A DNA stretch of 6,714 nucleotides from assembly GCA_020057015.1 (NCBI GenBank), contig JAGVGS010000143.1, forward strand, positions 1-6,714. Reading direction: 5' to 3'. This DNA is from Candidatus Omnitrophota bacterium (GTDB lineage Bacteria; Omnitrophota; Gorgyraeia; Aquiviventales; Aquiviventaceae). Position numbers and translations under genes: made by a program. Below, piece by piece: positions 1 through 6,217 of the stretch. How positions within the stretch are numbered: the first letter of the stretch is position 1; each line of letters begins with the position of its first letter. Under the pieces are notes generated by a model. The model was not told where the DNA came from. It did not search any database and saw nothing but the letters and a program-made list of their open reading frames with translations.

Positions 1-848
1 TTGCCCTTGAGGGTGGAGACGTGCAGCAAGATCGGCCCGCTCATCTGCTTGAGGTTCTTGAGGGTGCTGATCAGCTCACGCAGGTTGTGGCCGTCGATCG
101 GGCCCACGTAGCGAAACCCCAGCTCCTCAAAGACCATCCCCGGCGTCAGCAGCCCCTTCACCGACTCTTCCATCTTCTTCCCTAAGCGCACCAGCGCGGT
201 GCCATGGGGCAGCTTGCGCACCAGCTTTTCCACATCTTTGCGGATGCGGTTGTAGCCGGGGTTGGTGATGAGGCGGTTGAGGTACCGGCTGAGGCCCCCG
301 ATGGGCTGGGAGATCGACATGCGGTTGTCGTTGAGCACCACCACCACATTGGTCTTCAGGTGCCCGATGTGGTTCAACGCCTCGAGCGCCATGCCCTCGC
401 CGAGGCTGGCATCGCCGATGATCGCGACCACATGACGCCGGGCGCGTTCCTGGTCGCGCGCCATGGCCAGGCCCAGCGCGGTGGAGAGCACCGTGCCGCC
501 ATGCCCTGTCGTGAAGAGATCGTACGCCGGGCTTTCGTCTTTGTTGTTGAAGCCGGTGAGCCCCTTGTATTGCTTGAGCGTCTTGAACTGCGCGCGCCGG
601 CCGGTGATGAGCTTATGGGTGAAGGCCTGATAGCCCATGTCCCACACCAGCTGGTCTTCCGGCGCGTTATAGGCGTAGTGCAGCGCCAGGCACAACTCCA
701 CGGCCCCCAGGCTGGAGGCAAGGTGGCCGCCCAGACCCGAGATCGTGCCAATGAGTTCCTCGCGGATCTCCCGGGCGAGCGCAGCCAGTTGCGCGACATT
801 CAGCGCTTTGAGGTCTGCCGGCCGAGCGATCTGATCCAAATAGCCCAT
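1..848 (-). CDS. dxs: 1-deoxy-D-xylulose-5-phosphate synthase, N-terminal part (runs off left edge)
   Basis: DXS condenses pyruvate and glyceraldehyde 3-phosphate to 1-deoxy-D-xylulose 5-phosphate using thiamine diphosphate and Mg2+; it is the first MEP-pathway enzyme and cytosolic. My minus-strand translation from the ATG at 848 (MGYLDQIARP) gives 282 complete codons without a stop before the window ends, under half of the usual ~620-640 aa. Visible motifs: GGHLASSLG (40-48, with the His matching E. coli His49), WDMGYQAFTHK (69-79), TGHGGT (114-119), the thiamine-binding GDAS (145-148) through LNDN (172-175), SISQPIGGLS (178-187) and GPIDGH (249-254). Asp146 and Asn175 are 29 residues apart, as are the E. 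coli Mg2+ ligands Asp152 and Asn181. Oddities are Tyr73 where E. coli has His80, GDA instead of GDG, and GHGGT instead of GHSST. The start lies 21 nt after the ispA stop and has no strong Shine-Dalgarno, so translational coupling is likely. Identity is secure; full activity is inferred. Confidence 0.95.
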   Translation of the reverse strand, partial: MGYLDQIARPADLKALNVAQLAALAREIREELIGTISGLGGHLASSLGAVELCLALHYAYNAPEDQLVWDMGYQAFTHKLITGRRAQFKTLKQYKGLTGFNNKDESPAYDLFTTGHGGTVLSTALGLAMARDQERARRHVVAIIGDASLGEGMALEALNHIGHLKTNVVVVLNDNRMSISQPIGGLSRYLNRLITNPGYNRIRKDVEKLVRKLPHGTALVRLGKKMEESVKGLLTPGMVFEELGFRYVGPIDGHNLRELISTLKNLKQMSGPILLHVSTLKG

Positions 849-869
849 CGTCGGGGTCTTCGCGCCTCG

Positions 870-1760
870 TTAGCTGGTCGAGGCCAGCCACATCGCCGCA
901 TCGCGCAACAAGCCGGCGCGCGCCCCAAAGGGCTGCAGCGCGTCAATGCCCCGGTGGATGAGCCGCTGCGCCTCGAGCTGGGCTTCGGCCGCACCCATCG
1001 CCTGGGCCAAGCCTTCCCGGTCGTGCACGTCATCGATCAGCTGAAACGCCAGGCCGATGTGCTGGCCGAAGCGCTGCAGGCGCTTGAGGGCCTCCGGCTT
1101 GGCCCCGCCGGCTAGCCCGCCGGCCATCACGCTGCCGGCAATGAGAGCCGCGGTCTTGCGCTGCGCGATGTCGCGCAGAATTTTCTCCGTGCCGCTCCAC
1201 ACCTGGCTGATCACCTGCAGATCCAACACCTGGCCGCCGATGAGGCCCGTGGTGCCGCAGGCATGCGCCACTTCCTGGATAATCGCGCCGACATTGGGCA
1301 CCTGGCTCTTGGCGAGCACCTCGAAGGCCAGGGTCAGCAGCGCATCGCCTACCAGGACGGCATTGCCTTCGCCGAACTTGCGGTGCACCGTCATCTGGCC
1401 CCGCCGCTCATCCGAATTGTCCATAGCCGGCAGGTCGTCGTGCACCAGCGAATACGTGTGCACCAGCTCAAGCGCACAGGCCACCGGCAGCGCTAAGCGC
1501 GCCGGCTTGCCCAGGGCTTCACAGCCGCCCAGCACGAGCAGCGGGCGGAAGCGCTTACCGCCTCCCAGCATCGCGTAGCGCATCGCCTCATGCAGCACCT
1601 GCGGCGGGGTCGCCGCGCTGGGCAGGCTCCGCTCGAGGCTCTGGTTGACCAACGTGATTAGGGACTCCAGCCGTCGCTGAGCCGCCGGGCTCAGCGTCGG
1701 GCGCGAAGGGCGCTCAACTGGAGCGGTCTTCGGACTGCCTGCGGTCATGAGTGTCGTCAT
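870..1760 (-). CDS. ispA: Polyprenyl (geranyl/farnesyl-type) diphosphate synthase, IspA-like
   Basis: This is a trans-isoprenyl diphosphate synthase of the all-alpha IspA family, which adds isopentenyl diphosphate to an allylic diphosphate to make C10-C20 chains. The chosen ATG at 1760 gives 296 aa and has GAGGAGA just upstream; the next ATG (1748, four residues in) is a weaker candidate. Motifs: GGGKRFRP (66-73, diphosphate/IPP-binding Lys-Arg), the first Asp-rich motif DDLPAMD (108-114), GGQVLDL (175-181), RKTAALI (201-207), and FQLIDDVHD (239-247) in place of the second motif. Residues 1-28 are a Pro/Ser-rich leader before the first conserved helix. The unusual part is after the second motif: family members normally continue with a Gly/Lys-rich loop (GK-x-x-G-x-D...GK-x-T-Y), but here the chain goes directly into the C-terminal Ala-rich helix. 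The gene overlaps xseB by about 47 nt and precedes dxs, as in the E. coli xseB-ispA-dxs operon. Family is certain; chain length and activity are not. Confidence 0.9.
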   Translation of the reverse strand: MTTLMTAGSPKTAPVERPSRPTLSPAAQRRLESLITLVNQSLERSLPSAATPPQVLHEAMRYAMLGGGKRFRPLLVLGGCEALGKPARLALPVACALELVHTYSLVHDDLPAMDNSDERRGQMTVHRKFGEGNAVLVGDALLTLAFEVLAKSQVPNVGAIIQEVAHACGTTGLIGGQVLDLQVISQVWSGTEKILRDIAQRKTAALIAGSVMAGGLAGGAKPEALKRLQRFGQHIGLAFQLIDDVHDREGLAQAMGAAEAQLEAQRLIHRGIDALQPFGARAGLLRDAAMWLASTS

Positions 1761-1986
1761 CCGTCTCCTCATCGAAGGGGACCAGGGCGGCATCCCCGAT
1801 GTTGGTTTTGACCAACAGCTCCACCTTCTTCTTCGCCTGCTCCAGCTTCTGCGCGAGCAAACGGGCCAGTTTCGTGCCTTCTTCAAACTTCTTCAACCGC
1901 GTCTCCAGATCCAGCTCCGAGCGGTCCAGCTCACCGACCAGCTTTTCAAGACGCTTGAGCGCGTCTTCGTATTTGACCTCAGACAT
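1714..1986 (-). CDS. xseB: Exodeoxyribonuclease VII small subunit
   Basis: XseB is the small accessory subunit of exonuclease VII; several copies bind the coiled C-terminal region of XseA to form the active single-strand DNA exonuclease. The 90 aa product is near the family's usual ~75-90 aa. It shows the typical two-helix pattern: YEDALKRLEKLVGELDR (6-22), LDLETRLKKFEEGTKLA (25-41, with the signature FEEG), then a Lys-rich helix LEQAKKKVELL (48-58). Residues from about 66 onward form an acidic, probably disordered tail (FDEETDDDTHD) not needed in shorter homologues. That tail is encoded where ispA begins in another reading frame. The ATG overlaps the end of xseA by 8 nt (ATGTCTGA), so the two subunits are probably translationally coupled. 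Upstream there is only a weak GGTGG-type ribosome site. Confidence 0.93.
   Translation of the reverse strand: MSEVKYEDALKRLEKLVGELDRSELDLETRLKKFEEGTKLARLLAQKLEQAKKKVELLVKTNIGDAALVPFDEETDDDTHDRRQSEDRSS
1764..1770 (-). promoter_or_regulatory. Shine-Dalgarno of ispA inside xseB
   Basis: GAGGAGA on the minus strand lies 3 nt before the ATG at 1760 (AGGA is 5 nt away) and 15 nt before the alternative ATG at 1748. It favours the 1760 start. The site lies within the xseB coding sequence, encoding part of its acidic tail, so ribosomes finishing xseB pass over it. Confidence 0.65.
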
Positions 1987-3223
1987 CGGCCACCGTCACG
2001 GTGCTGGTGATGCGCCCCTTCGCCACCAGTGTCTCCAGCTCATCGCCTACGCGCACCGCTGCGGGGTCCGTCACGATGCGATGCCCCGGCGTAAGGCGCG
2101 TGATGCTATAGCCCCGTCCCAGCACCGCCAAGGGGCTCAGCGCGTGCAGCCGCCCAGCGAGGCCCTGCAGCCGCTGCTCATCGCTGGCCAGGGCGTAGTG
2201 CATGGACTGGGTCATCTGGCCGCGCAACTCCGTGATCCGCGCCTCGTAGCGCTGCAGCTGATTCAGCGGGTGTAGCAGGCGCAGCCGGCCGCCCAGATCG
2301 TCCAGCCCCTGCTCTTGCGTCTCCAGCCAGCGGCCCATGCCCTCAGTGAGCTGCTCGATCAGAGCCTGCGCTTCATCGGCGAGCTGCTGCTTGTGGTGCG
2401 CCAACTGTTGGGCCGCATGCGTAGGGGTCGAGGCGCGCAGGTCGGAGACATAATCCGCGATCGTCCAATGGTCTTCATGCCCAATGGCTGAAATCACCGG
2501 GATGACGGAAGCGACAATCGCGCGGGCCACGCATTCCTCGTTGAAGGCCCAGAGCTCCTCGAGGCTGCCGCCCCCGCGCGCGACGATCAGCACATCGGCG
2601 AGCTTGCGCGCATTCGCCACTTGCAAAGCCTCGACAATCTCCTCGGCCGCCCCCTCGCCCTGCACGCGCACCGGGAGCACAATCAGGTGAAACAGGCCGC
2701 GCAGCCGGGCGAGCATGTCCTGCACCACCGAGCCGGTCGGCGAGGTGATCAGCCCGATGCGCTCCGGCATGGAAGGCATCGGCCGCTTGCGCGCCTCGTC
2801 GAACAAACCTTCGGCCTGCAGGCGCTGCTTCATCTGCTCAAACGCTTTTTGCAGCTCACCGAGGCCCCGCAGCTCCACGCGCAGCACGCGCAGCTGGTAT
2901 TGACCCCGCCCTTCGTAGGTGGTTACCTCGCCCAGGCAGAGCACTTTCATGCCGTCTTCCAGCCGCACCTGCAGGTGCTGATTGGCCCCCTTGAAAAAAG
3001 CGCAGGGCAGCACGAGCCTGGAGCCGAAGCGATCGGTCACCTGGTCATCGACCAGCGTGAAATAGATATGCCCGGACGTGGGATAGCTGCAATTGGACAG
3101 CTCGCCTTCAATCCAGACTGGTGCTGGAAACTGCTGGCCGATGGCGCCCTTGATGCGGCTGACCACCTGGGCCACGGTAAGGGCGGGGGCCGCCACCTCG
3201 GCTGCCGGCGTGCTACTTCGCAT
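1979..3223 (-). CDS. xseA: Exodeoxyribonuclease VII large subunit
   Basis: XseA is the catalytic subunit of exonuclease VII, which degrades single-stranded DNA from both ends to acid-soluble oligonucleotides and acts in repair. At 414 aa it is slightly shorter than E. coli XseA (~456) but normal for many bacteria. An N-terminal OB-fold spans about 14-116 (VWIEGELSN at 36-44, GHIYFTLVDD at 51-60). The nuclease core follows: LITSPTGSVVQDM (158-170, Asp169), ARGGGSLEELWAFN (215-228, Arg216), and SAIGHEDHWTIADYVSDLRA (245-264). A helical, coiled-coil-like region runs about 270-355, and the C-terminal tail has LSPLAVLGRGYSIT (362-375). In the GHE motif most homologues have Asp three residues after the His; here that position is His252 and an Asp sits one residue earlier (Asp251). 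The gene overlaps ymdB by 11 nt and xseB by 8 nt. Identity is secure. Confidence 0.97.
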   Translation of the reverse strand: MRSSTPAAEVAAPALTVAQVVSRIKGAIGQQFPAPVWIEGELSNCSYPTSGHIYFTLVDDQVTDRFGSRLVLPCAFFKGANQHLQVRLEDGMKVLCLGEVTTYEGRGQYQLRVLRVELRGLGELQKAFEQMKQRLQAEGLFDEARKRPMPSMPERIGLITSPTGSVVQDMLARLRGLFHLIVLPVRVQGEGAAEEIVEALQVANARKLADVLIVARGGGSLEELWAFNEECVARAIVASVIPVISAIGHEDHWTIADYVSDLRASTPTHAAQQLAHHKQQLADEAQALIEQLTEGMGRWLETQEQGLDDLGGRLRLLHPLNQLQRYEARITELRGQMTQSMHYALASDEQRLQGLAGRLHALSPLAVLGRGYSITRLTPGHRIVTDPAAVRVGDELETLVAKGRITSTVTVADV

Positions 3224-4016
3224 CGCGCACCGCGCCTTCCATGGTCCGGGTGAAGCGCTCGATCCTCACCGCCTTGCCTGACACCGGATTGACCTCGAGG
3301 AGGATGCCGCGCATCTGGATGTTGCTCTCAGCCACTTCGGCGCGGTTGGGAATGTTCGACAAGAAACGCTCCAGGATCTGGTCGACCCGGCGGCCAATGA
3401 CCGAGTCGTACGGCCCCACCATCCCGAGGTCCGTGATATACGCGGTCCCCTGCGGCAGGAGGCGCTCATCGGCGGTGGGCACATGGCTGTGCGTCCCAAA
3501 CACGCAGGAGACCTTGCCATCGAGATACCAGCCCATGGCGTTTTTCTCGCTCGTGGCTTCCGCGTGCATGTCGACGATGATGACCGGGGTGATCAGCTTG
3601 AGGCGCGCCACTTCCCGCTCCGCGGTGCGAAACGGGCAGTCGAGCGGCTCCATAAAGACGCGCCCCATCACGTTGATCACGCCGACCTTCTGCCCCTCCA
3701 GCGTCTCGACCACGGTGCTGCCTGAGCCCGGCGCCCCATTGGGGTAATTCGCCGGCCGAATCACCCGCGGGTCGAGGTTCAAGAGCTCCGGGGCGTCCTT
3801 CATCTTCCAGACATGGTTGCCTGAGGTCAGCACATCACACCCCGCCCGGAAGAGATCATCAGCAATCGCCCGGGTAATCCCGGCCCCGGCCGCGGCATTC
3901 TCGCAATTGGCGATCACAAGATCGAGTTTCAGCTCCTCGCGCACGTCACGCAGCTGGCGCTCGACGATCGCGCGCCCGGGCCGCCCGACAATATCCCCAA
4001 TCGCCAGTATCCGCAT
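3213..4016 (-). CDS. ymdB: YmdB-family metallophosphoesterase (TIGR00282 type)
   Basis: The family is a dinuclear-metal calcineurin-like phosphoesterase. B. subtilis YmdB hydrolyses 2',3'-cyclic nucleotides and influences the switch between motility and biofilm. The 267 aa product matches the usual length (~265). All expected metal and catalytic residues are present at nearly the B. subtilis positions: Asp8 in GDIVG, Glu39-Asn40 in NCEN, Asn67-His68 in SGNHVW, His151 in DMHAEATSEK, and His176/His178 in GTHSHVPTAD; TDLGMVG (195-201) is also typical. There is no signal peptide or membrane segment, so it should be cytosolic. It starts 18 nt after rny, with AAGGA only about 3 nt before the ATG, and its last 11 nt overlap xseA. 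The rny-ymdB pairing is the same as in Bacillus and suggests a link to RNA turnover, although the true substrate here is unknown. Confidence 0.95.
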   Translation of the reverse strand: MRILAIGDIVGRPGRAIVERQLRDVREELKLDLVIANCENAAAGAGITRAIADDLFRAGCDVLTSGNHVWKMKDAPELLNLDPRVIRPANYPNGAPGSGSTVVETLEGQKVGVINVMGRVFMEPLDCPFRTAEREVARLKLITPVIIVDMHAEATSEKNAMGWYLDGKVSCVFGTHSHVPTADERLLPQGTAYITDLGMVGPYDSVIGRRVDQILERFLSNIPNRAEVAESNIQMRGILLEVNPVSGKAVRIERFTRTMEGAVRDAK

Positions 4017-4034
4017 GCGTCCTTGGTCGGCTGC

Positions 4035-5591
4035 TTAGCGCGCGTACTCAATCGAGCGCGTCTCCCGGATGACGGTGATCTTGATCTGCCCCGGAAATTC
4101 GATGGAGCCCTCCACCTTGCGCTTGATCTCCCGCGAGAGCGAGATCGCCTCGAGATCGGTCACGCGCTCGGGCTGCACGATCACGCGCACCTCGCGCCCG
4201 GCCTGAATGGCATAGGCCTTCTCGACCCCCTGGAACGAGTCGCAGATGGCCTCCAGCGCATGCAGCCGCTTGATGTAGTTCTCGAGCGTATCGCCCCGGG
4301 CCCCGGGGCGCGAGCCGCTGATGGAATCCGCGATGATGGTGAGCACCGCGTATAACGTGGTGGGAGCCACGTCCTCGTGATGCGCTTCGATGGCGTGCAC
4401 CACCTCCGGACTCTCGCCGTATTTCTTGGCCAATTCCCCGCCGATGATGGCATGCGGCCCTTCCACCTCGTGGCTGACCGCCTTGCCGATGTCATGCAGC
4501 AATCCGCAGCGGCGCGCCAAGCGCTGGTCGAGCCCCAGCTCCGCGGCGATCATGCCGCAGAGATAGCCGGTTTCCTTGGAATGCACCAGCACGTTCTGGC
4601 CGTAGCTCGTGCGATAGCGCAGGCGGCCCATGAGCTTGATGAGCTCGCGGTTGACGTTCTGCGAGCCCAGCTCCTGCATCGTCTTCTCGCCTTCCTGCTC
4701 GAGGTGCTGCTGGAACTCCTTGCGCACCTTCTCGACGATCTCCTCGATGCGCGCCGGGTGGATGCGCCCGTCGCCCATCAGCTTCTCGAGCGACTGGCGC
4801 GCGATCTCGCGCCGCACGGTGTCAAAGGACGAGAGCGTCACCACATCGGGCGTGTCATCGACGATGAGGTCGACCCCGGTGGCCATCTCAAAGGCCTTGA
4901 TGTTGCGGCCCTCGCGGCCGATGATGCGCCCCTTCATGTCCTCGTTCGGCAGGTGGATCACGGCCGTCGTGGACTCCACCGTGAACTCCGCGGCCATGCG
5001 CTGCATGGTCTCGGTGAGGATGCGCTTGGAGAGCATCTGCGCGTCGCGCCGGGTTTCCTCATCGACCCGCTTGATCACCTGCCCAGCTTCGGAGCGGCAG
5101 TCCTGCTCGATGCGCGAGAGCAAGAGCTGCTTGGCGTCCTCGGCCGCCAGGCCGGTGATCGTCTTGAGCTGCTCTTTTTCCTGCGCGATGAGCGCTCCGA
5201 GCTGCTCATCCTTAACTTTCAATTGCTGCTCGCGATTGGCGAATTGCTTGTCGCGTTCGCCGAGGTCTTTTTCTTTGCGGTCGAGCTGGTCGAGCTTGCG
5301 GTCCAGCAGCTCTTCGCGCTGGTGCAGCCGCTTTTCGAGCTGGCCCAGCTCGGTGCGGCGCTCTTTGGTCTTCTCCTCAAACTCCTGGCGCAGCGCGACG
5401 AGCTGCTCCTTGGCACTCAACTCGGCTTGCTTGCCTACGGTCTCGGCTCTCCGCGCCGCTTCTTCCAGCACGCGCTTGGCTTGCAGCTCGGCGCTGTCTG
5501 AGGCCTTCTTATTGACGAGCTGCCGCAGCCAGTAGCCGGCGCCGAACCCTACTACGGCCACAACGATGGAACTGATCAGGACCCATACCAT
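4035..5591 (-). CDS. rny: Ribonuclease Y
   Basis: RNase Y is a membrane-anchored endoribonuclease that initiates mRNA decay. The 518 aa product is almost the same length as B. subtilis RNase Y (520). Domains in order: an N-terminal membrane segment (about 4-21, VLISSIVVAVVGFGAGYWL); a long Glu/Lys/Arg/Gln-rich coiled coil (about 30-195); a KH RNA-binding domain with the GxxG-type core GRIIGREGRN (221-230); and an HD-family phosphohydrolase domain with LVHSKE (335-340), the His366-Asp367 pair in LLHDIGK, EAHHED (402-407), IADSISGSRPGARGD (420-434) and GVEKAYAIQAGRE (455-467). The C-terminus has the conserved EFPGQIKITVIRE (498-510). The ATG at 5591 is preceded by GAGGTGA at a 7 nt spacing and gives the anchor directly. 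It lies 65 nt after the cyclo-ligase gene and 18 nt before ymdB. No oddities in catalytic residues. Confidence 0.98.
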   Translation of the reverse strand: MVWVLISSIVVAVVGFGAGYWLRQLVNKKASDSAELQAKRVLEEAARRAETVGKQAELSAKEQLVALRQEFEEKTKERRTELGQLEKRLHQREELLDRKLDQLDRKEKDLGERDKQFANREQQLKVKDEQLGALIAQEKEQLKTITGLAAEDAKQLLLSRIEQDCRSEAGQVIKRVDEETRRDAQMLSKRILTETMQRMAAEFTVESTTAVIHLPNEDMKGRIIGREGRNIKAFEMATGVDLIVDDTPDVVTLSSFDTVRREIARQSLEKLMGDGRIHPARIEEIVEKVRKEFQQHLEQEGEKTMQELGSQNVNRELIKLMGRLRYRTSYGQNVLVHSKETGYLCGMIAAELGLDQRLARRCGLLHDIGKAVSHEVEGPHAIIGGELAKKYGESPEVVHAIEAHHEDVAPTTLYAVLTIIADSISGSRPGARGDTLENYIKRLHALEAICDSFQGVEKAYAIQAGREVRVIVQPERVTDLEAISLSREIKRKVEGSIEFPGQIKITVIRETRSIEYAR

Positions 5592-5656
5592 GGCGAGGTC
5601 ACCTCAATGAACGGATGATGCGCTCTGCCCGCTTCTCGTGCCTGGGCAGAACCGGT
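5592..5656 (-). other. Intergenic gap before rny with a stem-loop
   Basis: This is the longest gap between genes inside the operon (65 nt). It contains a perfect 7-bp inverted repeat, TCTGCCC/GGGCAGA, at 5624-5630 and 5644-5650, separated by 13 nt. No T-run follows the stem on either strand, so it is not a standard intrinsic terminator. A stem-loop here could stabilise or punctuate the message between the cyclo-ligase and rny sections. I see no convincing -35/-10 pair. The fold is seen in the sequence; any role is inferred. Confidence 0.4.
5595..5605 (-). promoter_or_regulatory. rny Shine-Dalgarno inside a small inverted repeat
   Basis: On the minus strand the sequence GAGGTGACCTC is an 11-nt inverted repeat with one central base. 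Its first half, GAGGTGA (5605-5599), is a good ribosome binding site 7 nt before the rny ATG and supports that start. In RNA a four-pair GAGG/CCTC stem with a three-base loop could partly hide the site. The stem is short, so the effect may be small. Confidence 0.6.
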
Positions 5657-6217
5657 TTAGGCGGCCAGCACCTGAGTGACGGCGCGGTCGTGTGCAGCCA
5701 TGGGCAGGCAATCAAAGAGTTGGCAGGCATAGCTCAGCCCCACCGTGGGCGTGGTGCGCGGCAAGCGCTCGAGCCACCGGTCGAAGAACCCGAGGCCGTG
5801 GCCCAGCCGATAGCCCTCACGGTCGAACGCCAGCCCTGGAATCAGGGCCAGGTCGATGCGGCCAGCCGCCACCGGACGCCGAAGGGCCGGCAGCGGTTCC
5901 CAGACGCCGAACGCCCCAGGGGCCAATTCGGTGTTGGGATCGTAGATCTCGCTGCAGGCCAGGAGTCGAGTACCGGGCTTGACCACGGGGACGACCACGC
6001 GCTTAGCCTTCGCCAACATTACTTCGATCAACCGCCATGTTTGCACTTCATAAGGCAGGGCCACGTAGCAGAACACCACGCGAGCCTGCCGAAACGCCGT
6101 CAGCCGAAGCACTTGCCGCCGTATTGCTTCACTGCGTTGACGCCGTTCGTCCTCCTTTTGCTGTTTGAGCCGACGTAAACACGTCGTCCTTAACGTGCCC
6201 TTAGATATGGAAGACAT
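5657..6217 (-). CDS. 5-formyltetrahydrofolate cyclo-ligase
   Basis: This enzyme (MTHFS family; YgfA/FAU1 group) uses ATP to convert 5-formyltetrahydrofolate to 5,10-methenyltetrahydrofolate, returning a storage folate to one-carbon metabolism. The ATG at 6217 gives 186 aa, a normal family length, and begins with the expected K-x-x-L-R (Lys6 to Arg10) followed by basic helices. FCYVALPYEVQT (49-60) matches the usual Y-x-[SA]-x-x-x-E-[VI]-x-T strand. The signature spans about 127-147: PGLAFDREGYRLGHGLGFFDR, with the RLG-x-G-x-G-x-[YF]-D glycines intact. GLSYACQLFDCLP (160-172) and HDRAV (176-180) match the C-terminal blocks. The usual C-terminal Thr-Glu is absent and the chain ends VLAA. The start overlaps the end of the Rrf2 gene by 17 nt, with no strong Shine-Dalgarno, suggesting coupled translation. 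The frame stays open upstream to 6466, but that part is antisense-like shadow of the regulator frame and lacks family similarity. Confidence 0.9.
   Translation of the reverse strand: MSSISKGTLRTTCLRRLKQQKEDERRQRSEAIRRQVLRLTAFRQARVVFCYVALPYEVQTWRLIEVMLAKAKRVVVPVVKPGTRLLACSEIYDPNTELAPGAFGVWEPLPALRRPVAAGRIDLALIPGLAFDREGYRLGHGLGFFDRWLERLPRTTPTVGLSYACQLFDCLPMAAHDRAVTQVLAA

Noticed and set aside
374..799. Minus-strand open frame of 141 codons within dxs
   Set aside because: It is a different frame of the dxs sequence, Arg/Ser-rich; the true dxs frame runs uninterrupted from 848 to the window edge.
204..1115. A 303-codon plus-strand open frame opposite dxs and ispA
   Set aside because: Spans the antisense of two real genes and their junction, with no family motif; codon-pattern shadow.
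1761..1886. Upstream extension of the ispA frame to an ATG at 1886
   Set aside because: The extra 42 residues are an out-of-frame reading of xseB; the Shine-Dalgarno at 1764-1770 favours the start at 1760.
2621..3253. Plus-strand open frame of 210 codons opposite xseA
   Set aside because: Antisense shadow rich in His, Arg and Gln, without recognisable domains.
4377..5501. A long plus-strand open frame (374 codons), Leu/Ala/Glu-rich, opposite rny
   Set aside because: It is antisense to a clearly conserved RNase Y gene, mirrors its coiled-coil codons and shows no recognisable family motif; long antisense frames are expected in GC-rich genes.
5624..5650. Stem-loop considered as a rho-independent terminator between the cyclo-ligase gene and rny
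   Set aside because: No T-run follows the stem on either strand and both flanking genes are co-directional, so termination is not supported.
5615..6178. Plus-strand open frame of 187 codons opposite the cyclo-ligase gene
   Set aside because: Antisense to a recognisable enzyme gene, no domain seen.
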